The notes under the pieces: generated by a model
Database searches by the model: none
Seen by the model: only the letters and a program-made list of their open reading frames with translations
What the model was told of the DNA's origin: nothing
Origin: Antedon mediterranea
Lineage: Eukaryota > Echinodermata > Crinoidea > Comatulida > Antedonidae
Assembly: GCF_964355755.1 (NCBI RefSeq)
Contig: NC_092670.1
Span: forward strand, 12,153,201 to 12,213,200
Length of the DNA: 60,000 bases
Direction: 5' to 3'
Program-made: the position numbers and the translations under genes
Shown here: positions 11,078 through 21,621 of the stretch, in pieces
How the letters are laid out: each line of letters begins with the position of its first letter
Numbering within the stretch: the first letter of the stretch is position 1

Positions 11078-11791
11078 ACTAGATCCACTCGTAGCACAAC
11101 TAAATCCACTCGTAGCACAATTAGATCCACAATTGAACAACTAGATCCACTCGTGGCACAACTAGATCCAGTCGTGGTACAACTAGATTTACTTGTAGAA
11201 CAACTAGATCCACTCGTAGACCAACTAGCCACTACTCGTAGAACAACTAGATCCATTACTCGTAGAACAACTAGATCCACTCGTAGAACAACTAGATCTA
11301 GTCGTTGAATAACTAGATCCACACGTAGAACAACTAGATCTAGTCGTTGAAAAACTAGATCCACACGTAGAACAACTAGATCCACTCGTAGAACAACTAG
11401 ATCTAGTCGTTGAACAACTAGATCCACTCGTAAAACAACTAGACGTAGAACAACTAGATCTAGTCGTTGAACAACTAGATCTACACGTAGAACAACTAGA
11501 TCCACTCGTAGAACAACTAGATCCACACGTAGAACAACTAGATTCACTCGTAGAACAACTAGATCTAGTCGTTGAACAACTAGATCCACACGTAGAACAA
11601 CTAGATTCACTCGTAGAACAACTAGACCTAGTCGTTGAACAACTAGATCCACTCGTAGAACAACTAGATCTAGTCGTTGAACAACTAGATCCACACGTAG
11701 AACAACTAGATCTAGTCGTTGAACAACTAGATCCACACGTAGAACAACTAAATCTAGTCGTAGCTCAACTAGATTCACTCGTAGCACAACT
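11078..11791 (-). repeat. 21-bp minisatellite, about 34 copies, several unit types
   Basis: Units are 21 bases: ACTAGATCCACTCGTAGAAC+A, ACTAGATCTAGTCGTTGAAC+A and ACTAGATCCACACGTAGAAC+A, interleaved in partly regular order. One unit type begins with a perfect 12-bp palindrome, ACTAGATCTAGT. The minus strand is open from 11883 to 11050 (277 codons) with a heptad such as LDLVVLR, a consequence of the period. About 75 bp of AT-rich DNA separates this array from the 42-bp array. Confidence 0.9.
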
Positions 11792-13706
11792 GCTTCAACC
11801 CATGCTATATCCACCCACAACGCAATCTGCCAGTGGCACAATTTATATTTACGAGAACGTATGCCGACATTATTGTCCTTCACTTCAAATTCAAAACAAC
11901 TGACTTAATGATTTTCGTTGTATGTTTTATTAATAGATGTGCAAATATATAAGCAACACTCCAGCAAATTTACGATAAGAAGAATACAAAGGGGTTATTG
12001 AACCTGTTATATCAGTCATTCGTTACAAATTAATAACGAGTTACTAATTTATTACCTAAAGAGGTTAACTAAGGGGGAATTGACCTCGAAAGGTCAATTC
12101 CTTCCTTCGTGGTAGAGTAGACTTGTTAACACTAAAGTGTAACTACCGAAATCAAGAAATACAAAAATGAGCTTTAGTTTAACCACAAAAATGAGACCTG
12201 CATTTTTGCCTTAAATTCTTTAAAAAACACCCAAAAGGATAATTTTACTAATGTTCAACTGCATCAGTAGTTAAGACATTCATTTTACATGCATAATTAT
12301 TTGTTTTAGCATAAAGCAAAACAACACATATAATGGAACACCTTCGGGGACCGACAAAGTGTCCCTTAATATGGATGTTCCTTGTATGACGCAGAGGTGC
12401 CATGGAAAGGTGGACGTTATTAACATTATTTGCTCGGCATTCGTTTCAAAAGGAAGTGTCCCTTTTTTAGGGATGTCTCCTTAATAATGTAATCCACAGG
12501 GGTGGGGGTGGGATGGGGGGTTGCACGAGTGTTCAACATCCGCCTCATTCGTTTCACAGGAAGCTTATTAGGAGTGTCCTTGCCCTATTTCCATGGTTGG
12601 ACGTACTGTTAAAACACTATAAATCCCCGCTTTCGCTTCACTGTCCCTTTAAATATCATGGACGTTATGAAATCTACATAACTGTGAATTACATGTTTTT
12701 TATCTTGCCTGCTTTAACTGACACGTTTAATGAATACATCGTAACTTTGAATTGGTTTGTTTCCTCGCGACATACAAAATCAAGCTTTAATATAAAATAT
12801 ACAGTTGTTAACATCAATTTTGTTCGACTTTTAAAAGATTAAAATACCAACATAGTTGATGGAAATACATTATGAACTACTTCCCTTGTAGAAAAACATA
12901 ACGTTTAAAAAATCCCTAGATAATGAACCAAGGAAGTCATTCTAGTCGTGTTTAACATCATATAATAAAGTTTAATCACAAAGGAACAATTGTAAACTGA
13001 TTATAACGTGGTAGATCTCATGCCACTGAATATAGGTCCAGGCTTTTAGGACTGGTGGTTCATCATACCATTATTTCAACGCACCCAAAACTGCAGGTGT
13101 GATAATCTACGTATAGTGTGACATTATAGAGTTACACTTACATAATAAAAAATGTTCAGTTAATTTTCTGAAATGGTTTAGTTTTCACACGTTATGTTGA
13201 AATAGGAATACAATAATCGAAGCCGTTTTATATTCGATGTACAGTATAGGACAAATGTAAAAAGAACTACTGGCAGTATACGCCGCCCAATAACATGCCA
13301 ATATTAGAATGTAGCTATCAATTACATATTCATTTATCAGATACAAAATAGAATATTCATTTCAAGAAAATGTAAGAAAAATTGAATCGAATTGATTAAA
13401 AGATTATTGTCGTTGTTACCGCGTTGCACCCGATTCTGCTCTGTCACTAGATACATCTTAAGACATCAGTAGTAAGATAAGTTAATTGTGTATCTCTGGT
13501 GATGAGTTGGTTCTATGTATTTTAAATTTGTTGTTATTACGATGTAGTCTTGTAGGTTACGTTTTACTTGTTGTCATTTTGTAATGGGACTTACAACCAC
13601 TTTTTCTTTTGTAAGATCCATGCGGACATTTTGTTTTCTTGGATAATAAACGTGAAGCGTGAAATACGGAGAAAAATGTTCCACCTCGCGTAAAATAACA
13701 TAAACA
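11792..13706. other. unique DNA with one strong hairpin
   Basis: At 12076-12101 GGAATTGACCT, loop CGAA and AGGTCAATTCC form a perfect 11-bp stem; no flanking duplication is seen. A plus-strand frame at 12513-12842 (109 codons) has no domain. The GGGGTGGGGGTGGGATGGGG tract at about 12500-12520 is G-rich. Nothing else stands out. Confidence 0.35.
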
Positions 13707-13832
13707 TATTCTCACTAGAACGCAACGCAAGGACGTAATTGACCAATCACAAGAAACGGTTTGAATAAACCATCGCTTAAATTGGTCAATTCGTTTGCGT
13801 TGCGACTTACGTCATAGTGGGAACCAAGCTTA
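13707..13832. mobile_element. family A MITE, left end shortened
   Basis: The sequence CTCACTAGAACGCAACGCAA then GGACGTAATTGACCAATCAC is followed by its complement-like half, ending CATAGTGGGAACCAAGCTTA. The first ~12 bases of the left end (GCTTGGTTCC) have decayed. The inner CCAATCAC and ATTGGTCAA blocks are preserved. Confidence 0.75.
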
Positions 13833-14390
13833 AGGCTAAATCCAACGACGCTCGGAATTTGACGAAATAGTTACAGACGACACACTGTAAACTACCTCCC
13901 ATCCCCCAACCAAATCATAAAGGATAAATGAATACATGGGACGTGACAATCACCCAAATGGCAAGTGAACAAGGGTGTGTTACAATATATTGATATTCAA
14001 ACGAAGCAAATATGCCATTGAAACCTATATACATCAAACTAGCAAGACAGGTTAAATCTCACCAACTATATGCAACGTACGTTAAAGCCCATCGAACACG
14101 CTTGGGAATATGTGCTTGAAATACAAATGCAGTAGGTGTTGTACTGAATATTCAACATCGAATGATGAACAACTCGAGATTTCAGTGTTTTCTATAATAT
14201 ACGGTCTATCATCATGATGCGCACGCGCATTTCCTTAATGTTATGAGTTGAACGGGGAAATATCCTTATAAGATTGACTATTCTATTCAAAGAGGTTTGA
14301 TAGACTTGTCAAAACTTTTAAACTTTCAAAGCCACGTGATACAAATCAACCAATTACATGAGAAAGATATACTTGGTGTTGTAATACAAA
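13833..14390. other. no recognisable feature
   Basis: Unremarkable AT-rich sequence. I see no frame, structure or repeat that I can support. Confidence 0.3.
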
Positions 14391-14570
14391 GCTCTGTCTA
14401 CACTTTCAAGCTAGTTTGGCAAAAAAAAAGTGTGATGTGCCCAAATATGGTAGTGATGTCACCAAATATGGTAGTGATATACCCAAATGTGGTAGTGATA
14501 TAACATCATCATGTCCATATATGGGCACACCACATTTTTTTGTTACAAAAAGTTTGAGTGTAGACAGACG
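14391..14570 (+). mobile_element. CTCTGTCTACAC MITE, copy 1
   Basis: The left end GCTCTGTCTACACTTTCAAG is mirrored by TTTGAGTGTAGACAGACG on the right. The inside carries three 17-18-bp repeats of CCAAATATGGTAGTGAT and then TGTCCATATATGGGCACA, which pairs with the GTGCCCAAATATGG region. The element at 47156-47306 is the same family in the opposite orientation. A frame crossing it at 14297-14604 is repeat-derived. Confidence 0.75.
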
Positions 14571-16244
14571 TGACCTTAATTACGTTAATGGGACATATCA
14601 CTAGGATTTTGAACATTCACTGATTGCGCATAAAAACCCCGTAACCACACTGAATTTTATAGCGAGGCCCTAGAGACAGTGTTTAATAAAATCAGCATAA
14701 ATATATATACACAGAAACGTTAATAAGTGACTATCAATTATACTTATGGTAAGCTTAACTTCAACAAGGTTTTTAAAATCATGTGTACACGTCTGTGTTA
14801 CACAACGCGCGCACTCAAACAATAACATAAATGAGCTTCATTTTCATTATATATTTGTTTTTATACACAAAAAAAATAAAAATAATATTTACTAATAATA
14901 ATTTCAATAATTACTAGCCGGGGAGAAAATTAGTTCTTATAGAACTAAATAATTAACATTTACCATTAGAACTAATTAGTAGGCATATCCACTGAGGAAA
15001 AAAAAGTCTGTGGCATAAACACACTTTATTTATTAAGCTACAACCATTATCATAATATGAATGATTCACTGGACCAAAGAGCCTCTTATCAATTAGAATT
15101 AAATGGAAATGAACAAGGTTTGAAAGTAAATACAGCGTGGTGCCTGTTAGGCCTTATACGTATATTTGTTAACGAACCGCGTACCAGAAAATGAATAGGA
15201 TTTGCTTGAACAATTTTAATTTGATTGTAATGACCTGGAAATGACTGTAATTAAACATTGTTTGGAAACTGCAATTAATATTTGAAAGTACGTAAGAACG
15301 AAATATATTTAAAATGTATTTCTCTAATAAAACACAGCACACGGCTTATTTGGGTTTAGTAATAACGTTAATGAATAGTTAAGGCAATTATAGCGTATTT
15401 ATATCGCACCATACACTGCATATCAAAGCCTGTGTTCGAATTGAGATCTGATTCAGTGACATGATTGGGCGCGAAAGTGTTGTCTTCCAAACAAGTTCAA
15501 AATCTACTAAAAATTTCATGGAGATATGACTACACATGAGACGCATTCGGTTCGCGCTAATAAATTCGCCTAGTGGAAAACAGGATTAACAGATGCTCAA
15601 AAAAACTTCATTCATATTTTACCTGTGTGTCGTAAATTTTCTAAACACCATAATAATTAATCTATATTGTGATTATTATAAGTTCAACAAACAACACACT
15701 TGATTGAACAGAATAAGCGTAGAAAATACCAAGCATAGGCAACATAAAAGCAATAAAAGTAAATATATAAATACATTTTATTTAAGTCTATATGACTTTG
15801 ATAGAAGAAAGCTATTAAATCTAAGGAGAAATTCATGTTTTGGCAGGTGGCTTGGTGCATCGAAAAAGACCGACTAGATGTGACATTAATGCCAATTGGA
15901 TCTAAATAAACAGCAGTTGAAGTATCATTGCGAAATACGGAGACAAAATCAAATTATTTAGCAATGATGCACTGCTCACGGTATATTATACACAATCCAA
16001 TTAAATTGATTTCAGATTCGTGGCAGGTTTCAATCAACAGATTTCTCTAGGAAAACGAGGGTAACTTCTAAGCGTACACAGTCAGTGTGTTTTATTGAAG
16101 GAGGTTAGGCTTAACCACATACAACGCGGTGATAACAATTATGCGTCGAATAATATAAAACGCCGTATATATGGTATCACATTTAGCAACTATGTATGCT
16201 AAAATAACGTACTACTGTACGGTACTGCGCACGAAACGACAGAG
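14571..16244. other. AT-rich DNA, no gene
   Basis: AATTAGTTCT at 14928-14937 pairs with AGAACTAA at 14941-14948 and with AGAACTAATT at 14968-14977, so two alternative hairpins are possible. The remainder shows no frame above 60 codons and no recognisable repeat. Confidence 0.35.
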
Positions 16245-16384
16245 TAAAGCGTGGTTCACACTAGGAATCAATCGCTAAAGGTTACAACTCAAGCAAGTTG
16301 ACCAACGAAAAGAGAAAGTTTGAATAATCCATCGGATTGGTCAAACGACTAACGTTACGTTACGTCTCTAGTGGGAAGCATTAT
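16245..16384. mobile_element. family A MITE
   Basis: It starts TAAAGCGTGGTTCACACTAG and ends ACGTTACGTCTCTAGTGGGA. Inner blocks GTTGACCAAC and GATTGGTCAAACG match the family. The last ten bases of the right end (ACCAAGCTTT) have been replaced by unrelated sequence. Confidence 0.7.
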
Positions 16385-16462
16385 CCCACAGGGACGTATC
16401 GGACGTGAGCGCAACGCAAGCAATATTTGACCAATCACGCGACGCGATGAAACCAAGCTTAA
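16385..16462. mobile_element. family A MITE fragment
   Basis: GGACGTGAGCGCAACGCAAG, TTGACCAATCAC and a terminal GATGAAACCAAGCTTAA represent parts of both ends with the middle deleted. It lies immediately next to the preceding copy. Confidence 0.55.
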
Positions 16463-18222
16463 CGGTTATCTACGAAGGCGCACACAGTATTTTAGTCATT
16501 GACTAATAATATGTTCAGTACCACTAGATGACAGATAGATGCTCCTGTTCATACGCGAATACGCACAAATCAAACGGTTGCGACCCGATTCCGTCCCTGG
16601 TATCCTAGTCACTGGTTTGGTTTGTAAACATGCGCAGCTTATTACTACGCTCTGTAAACTTCGTAGCGGTTCCACACCAGGGCAATTAATAGCATTGGTT
16701 CCACGTAATTTCCCAAGCGCTTGCAAGAAACATGCAGCTGCTCTTAGGGGCATCTTGTAAAATAGAAACTACGTGTGGCTCAACGCGAATTTACCTATTC
16801 TACGTTAACGTTAGAACCGCACAGTCTCTAACAATTATGAACAAAATAAACAGAAAGCAAACAATCTGCAGCTGCAATTGTGGTTTTATTATATTATTTG
16901 CATAATTGATGTTCATTTTTCGTTGCCTTATGTTTCATACATAATTAAGTTTTTATGATCATAAACCGCATACTGTGAGTCTACTGCGGCGCGGCGTGCG
17001 GGTCAGATTGGTAGTATCATTGGAGCAGCAAAGATTGTCTTCTTGTTTATTACATGTGCTTTTTAAAAGCCACTTCTAACAATACATATTATAATTTAAT
17101 TATTGTTTATCGTTATGGTTTGGTTTATAAGGTCATGAACCAACATAAAAAAGTGCCTTCGTATTCATTTGCATTGTAATTGTCTACCAGTACAAATTGT
17201 ATACTATATTAGGCCTACTCTAGGTTTTAGATGTTGAGATGATCGAAAGCGTGTTGTGCCAAACCAAATATTCGTAATAAAATCAACATTTTGGCATATA
17301 TGACGTGTCATACGCGTGCATGTGGCGTAAAATACACATTTAACGTTAGGTTTACGTTTTGAATGTGTTCTACAACGTATCAGCCCTCTCTGGTCGTAGA
17401 ATATCTTGTACGACACATGTAAGCCGGACAAGAGAAGTATATGCTCGGCCTGACCATGGGTTAAGGGTTAATTACAGGGTCAAGGGTAACATAAAGCCCA
17501 AAGTATTTTTCCTAGTAATACTAATCGATTTTACAACAGGGAACAGTACAGTTATTAGGCCATATGATTATTATGTAACACAAAAAAAAAAAAAAACTAT
17601 TACTATCGGCGATAATTTTATTTTTAACAGCAGAAAAACTATGTACTAATAATAATTATATAATAAAGTCTCGATTGAGAGGTTGTTAACATTTGCTCAT
17701 TTGTATATTGACGAAAATAAAAAAAAAATCCTGAATATGTATAATTTTCGACGATCGACCGAATAACAAACTGGACATTCTAACCATCATGTTGGTCCAT
17801 GACAATAACTATTATTATTTTATTATTGTTTAGGATTTAATATCGAGTTTGATAAGCGAATTCATCCACTATCCTTCGTAAATGTGGAAATCCTCACAGA
17901 CAAACGTACAAAATACAAGATGCTTACATAAAATCTATATTCTTTGGCACTTTTTTTTTGTCCCGAGAAAAAAAGGTCATGACATCTGAGCCATGACCAT
18001 GGTACCACCAAGCTACAACTACTATACCTCATATAAAAAAATATTAAATCCCAGACGAACTTGAAACATGTTTTGCCTAAATATAATATACAGATTTGAT
18101 TAAATTTTGGCCTAAAGGATTTTTCATATTATAATCTAATGTATACTATAGTTACACTAGAGCAATATTACTTTGAGAGATGCCTGAAACCCATTTTGAC
18201 GTACGACAGTGTAATGGATTTA
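16463..18222. other. mostly unique DNA; 16.50-16.76 kb open on both strands
   Basis: 16496-16760 is richer in G+C than its surroundings and is open on both strands (73 and 85 codons). I recognise no domain and cannot call it coding. Poly-A tracts occur at 17581-17597 and 17719-17728. A GGTCATG/CATGACC inverted repeat lies at about 17976-17999. The TTGGCATATATGACGTGTCA motif at 17291-17314 is listed separately. Confidence 0.3.
17291..17314 (+). repeat. dispersed repeat, GGCACATATGGCGTTTCATACG family
   Basis: TTGGCATATATGACGTGTCA then TACG matches the motif at 54435-54462 and 56105-56134 (same strand) and at 46238-46265 (opposite strand). In several copies the similarity extends ~40 bases upstream (ATTAGTAAA or TTCGTAATAAA stretches). 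Translated frames at these places share peptides such as RHICQN, which shows the frames are repeat-derived. Confidence 0.5.
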
Positions 18223-18256
18223 ATTATACCAGGGAGTGACAACTCCCTGATTATAC
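18223..18256. mobile_element. micro-hairpin insertion, CAGGGAG type, with 7-bp target duplication
   Basis: ATTATAC at 18223-18229 is repeated exactly at 18250-18256. Between them lies a 20-base perfect hairpin: CAGGGAGT, loop GACA, ACTCCCTG. The same terminal sequence (CAGGGAG...CTCCCTG) and the same 7-bp duplication length occur at 31057-31094. Confidence 0.65.
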
Positions 18257-19058
18257 GAATTCATTAAAACAAATGTACGGTAGCATATGTCATTTAGCGC
18301 CATATGAAGCCAAGGTAATGATATAAATCAAATACTGTAATTGATATTTTAATGTCATGAGTTATAATATATCGTCTGTCAATCATTTCACCCTGCTTTG
18401 ATAAATTTTATTTAGAACCTTTTCTATGATCTCTATATTTTTTATAAATTTATCATTTTTATAATATAATTTTGTCTTTTGAATAAACAACATATCGTAG
18501 ATCATTATCGTCCTAGTATTAAATGGGCATTTGCATTCAATATGGTAGCAGAATCACTCTACTAGGCCTCTGTACCAGGCGTGCTAATTGGTCACGAACG
18601 TGTAGGTTGAAAAAATGTATAAATAGTTTTAACCCGAATTTTACTGTTCCACCTCTTTGTTTGGTTTGGCCCGACGACACGGATCAGTAAAGTTTAGATA
18701 CATGGAAAGGGCACAAAGACAAAGTAGAACGTAAACAAAATAAAGCTAATATCCAACCACAATGCGAAGAATACACGAAATTCCTAATTAAAACCTTAGA
18801 GAATTAGAAGAGAAATAGGCCGCAGTGATGAACTACAAAATAACAAACAGTCAATATTTCCAGTTTTGCAGAAGAAACTCTTCAGTTTCAATTCGTTTAT
18901 GATGAACAGTTTGTTGTTGTTTCTTTTTTTATTAAAACAAATTGAGTTTTTTTTAAACCACACCCAATGTTCTATTGGCAGCTTGTGATTGTTCAAAGGT
19001 TTTTAATGGCATAAGACGTGTCATGCAGCGCAACATGGCTCAATTGCGCACAGATGTG
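18257..19058. other. unique DNA, nothing recognised
   Basis: AT-rich sequence. The minus-strand frame at 18796-18996 (66 codons) is lysine/asparagine-rich and featureless. GACGTC at 19059-19064 begins the next element. Confidence 0.3.
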
Positions 19059-19390
19059 GACGTCTATGGGCGGCCATTAGGGCCAAAATAGACAAACGTT
19101 GCCGTACGAACAATTCCGCTCCCGTAAGGCAAACTAATGGCGTTAAAGACATAATTCCTCGAGTGACAAACAAATATTGCCGTACGGACACACAAACACA
19201 TTGCCATATGAACAAATTGCCGTATGGTTAAATTGGCGTAAGGACAAAAATTGGCGTAAGGACAAAAATTGCCGTAAGGACAAAAATTGGCGAAAGGACA
19301 AATTGGCGTACAGTCTAACTAAATATAAACGTTGAGGGCAGCATAGTATTTTAAAACCACGTGACTGAAACCACTCTGTGTCCAGTCCTG
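19059..19390 (+). repeat. left inverted arm of the foldback element
   Basis: The arm reads outward to inward: CTATGGGCGGCC terminus, GCCGTACGAACAATTCCGCT block, CTCGAGTGACAAACAAATAT block, then about five 17-18-bp units of GGCGTAAGGACAAAAATT, and finally AAACGTTGAGGGCAGCATAG plus the inner boundary CCAGTCCTG. The minus-strand frame at 19143-19412, with its repeated LSLRQF peptide, is a translation of these subrepeats. Confidence 0.85.
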
Positions 19391-19737
19391 CCAGGTATAT
19401 AAAATATACCAAATTGACTATTGAGAATTCTCAACTATTACCACAGTACGACTGTACGACGAAGTCTACTGGTATATTCGGATAGCTAGGCTGATTTCCT
19501 TGTTAACTTAAGGGGTTCATTCATTTAATTACTGAATTCTGATTGGCATGGTAGTATGCCCTAAAGGAAATTTACTGGAATCCCATTGGATGGTAAGGTG
19601 GTAGTAGGACCATGTCCATCCTATTGCAGTAATAAATAAAGTTGAGCCACCTGCGACCATTACAATGTCCTACCATGCTAATGTAGGAGTGGGGAATTAT
19701 GCTTACTACTGTTTCTTTCTTAATAATTTAGTACAAT

Positions 19738-20050
19738 TATTAAGAATAAAGAATACACTTAACAATATAACAAATAACATTAATGTACGATGTAGTTTAA
19801 CACTGTTCTTAACTATAGTCATTTTGGTATACTTGAGAACATTGATAAAGAATAGGATAAACTTAACAATATACAAAAAATAAAATTAATGTACGATCCC
19901 GTTTAACACTGTTCTCAACTATAGTCATTTTGGTCTACTTGAGCACAGTGATAAAGAATAGGATAAACTTAATAAAATACAACAAATAACATTAATGTAC
20001 GATACCGTTTAACACTGTTCTCAACTATAGTCATTTTGGTATACTTGTCC
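19738..20050 (+). repeat. 106-bp tandem repeat, about 3 copies, inside the foldback element
   Basis: TAATGTACGAT recurs at 19781, 19887 and 19993, exactly 106 bases apart, followed each time by GTTTAACACTGTTCT and CTATAGTCATTTTGG. Copies differ by a few substitutions. Confidence 0.85.
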
Positions 20051-20061
20051 AAGTCATATTC

Positions 20062-21168
20062 ATCTAAAAGATAAATGCTGAGTAAACGGGACTAGTGGTC
20101 CTACTCTAACATCTGGACGACTAAGGAGGTACCGTACCCCAGTATAATCCAACTAAGTGACTACCAGGAGCAATTCGCCGTTTTCTCACAAATACAGTAT
20201 CGAATTTCACTATAATATTAATAAATCGTAATTGAGTTACACTCAGATTTAAAAGATGAGGGCTGAGTAAACGGGACCAGTGGTCATACTCTAACTTTTA
20301 CTGGACGACTAAGGAGGTACCCTAGTATAATCCCACCAAGTGACACCCAGGAGCAATCCGCCGTTTTCTCACAAATACAGTATAAAATTCCACTATATAT
20401 AAAAAATCGTAATTGAGTTACACTCAGATTTAAAAGATAAATGCTGAGTAAACGGGACCAGCAGTTCCACTCTAACTTATACTGGACTAAGGAGGTACCC
20501 TAGTATAATCCCACCAAGCATGGATTAAGGAATATTATTCTATTCTTTAATCCATGCACCAAGTAACTCCCAGGAGCAATCCGCCGTTTTCTCACAAATA
20601 CAGTATCAAATTTCACTATAATATTAAAAATCGTAATTGAGTTACACTCAGATTTAAAAGATGAGGGCTGAGTAAACGGGACCAGTGGTCATACTCTAAC
20701 TTTTACTGGACGACTAAAGAGGTACCCTAGAGTATAATCCCACCAAGTGACTCCCAGGAACAATCCGCCGTTTTCTCACAAATACAGTATCAAATTTCAC
20801 TATATATATAAAAAAACGTAATTGAGTTATTACACTCAGATTTAAAAGATAAATGCCGAGTAAAAACGGGACCAGCGGTCCTACTCTTACTTAGCCTATA
20901 CTGGACGACTAAGGAGGTACCCTAGTATAATCCCACCAAGTGACTCCCAGGAGCAATCCGCCGTTTTCTCACAAATACAGTATCAAATTTCACTATATAT
21001 ATAAAAAAACGTAATTGAGTTATTACACTCAGATTTAAAAGATAAATGCCGAGTAAAAACGGGACCAGCGGTCCTACTCTTACTTAGCCTATACTGGACG
21101 ACTAAGGAGGTACCCTAGTATAATCCCACCAAAGTGACTCCCAGGAGCAATCCGCCGTTTTCTCACAA
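20062..21168 (+). repeat. ~185-bp tandem repeat, about 6 copies, inside the foldback element
   Basis: CGTAATTGAGTTACACTCAG or a close variant starts units at 20227, 20408, 20632, 20817 and 21010, with a partial first unit from ~20062. Spacings are 181, 224, 185 and 193; the long one carries a 45-bp insertion (see 20512-20563). Each unit contains GAGTAAACGGGACCAG, GGAGGTACCCTAGTATAATC and CAATCCGCCGTTTTCTCACA. The last two units are almost identical. Confidence 0.9.
20512..20563. mobile_element. micro-hairpin insertion, CATGGA type, 38 bp, with 7-bp target duplication and empty sites
   Basis: CACCAAG at 20512-20518 and 20557-20563 flanks 38 bases that begin CATGGATTAAGG and end CTTTAATCCATG, a stem of 12 bp or more with an AT loop. 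The sister units of the surrounding tandem repeat carry a single CACCAAG at the same place (for example in TCCCACCAAGTGAC), so the pre-insertion site is visible next door. This is the strongest evidence in the window that such hairpins are inserted with a 7-bp duplication. Confidence 0.85.
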
Positions 21169-21252
21169 ATATTTATTTTCTAATACCATAAAAACCATAA
21201 ATAAGACATGGCTTGACACAGGCCTTCAATGATCGATTATGTTGTTAATCCC

Positions 21253-21621
21253 CAGGACTGGACACAGAGTGGTTTCAGTCACGTGGTTTTAAAATACTAT
21301 GCTGCCCTCAACGTTTATATGTAGTTAGACTGTACGCCAATTTTTGTCCTTACGTCAATTGTTGTCCTTACGGCAATTTTGTCCTTACGGCAATTTTTGT
21401 CCTTACGCCAATTTTTGTCCTTACGCCAATTTTTGTCCTTACGCCAATTTAACCATACGGCAATTTGTTCATATGGCAATGTGTGTGTGTGTCCGTACGG
21501 CAATATTTGTTTGTCACTCGAGGAATTATGTCTTTAACGCCATTAGTTTGCCTTACGGGAGCGGAATTGTTCGTACGGCAAAGTTTGTCTATTTTGGCCC
21601 TAATGGCCGCCCATAGACGTC
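21253..21621 (-). repeat. right inverted arm of the foldback element
   Basis: Reverse complement of 19059-19390 with additional 18-bp subrepeats (TTACGCCAATTTTTGTCC repeated about six times from 21335 to 21450) and a short (TG)n expansion at 21479-21492. The ORF-like stretches on both strands here are subrepeat translations. Confidence 0.85.

Larger units (their letters stand above)
19059..21621. mobile_element. 2.56-kb foldback-type transposable element
   Basis: Long inverted arms bound this element: 19059-19390 and 21253-21621. They begin CTATGGGCGGCCATTAGGGC and end with CCACTCTGTGTCCAGTCCTG on the inner side; the right arm contains the same text reversed, with very few substitutions. ACGT directly abuts CTATGGG at both outer ends and could be a 4-bp target duplication, although GACGTC is itself palindromic and could equally be the terminus. 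Each arm contains 18-bp subrepeats (TTGGCGTAAGGACAAAAA), more of them on the right, which explains the arm length difference. The core holds a 106-bp array and a ~185-bp array and has no transposase. Long internally repetitive arms and a repetitive non-coding core match foldback elements. The family is not one I recognise. Confidence 0.85.

Noticed and set aside
11050-11883. 277-codon minus-strand frame with heptad-like repeats, superficially a coiled coil
   Set aside because: It is produced by the 21-bp minisatellite; the heptad period equals the DNA period. The short non-repetitive start shows no domain.
16496-16760. GC-richer segment open on both strands
   Set aside because: No domain recognised in either direction, no splice signals that decide a strand; too short to call.
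19143-21616. Frames with repeated LSLRQF or CPYANF/WRKDKN peptides
   Set aside because: Translations of the 18-bp subrepeats in the foldback arms, present on both strands.
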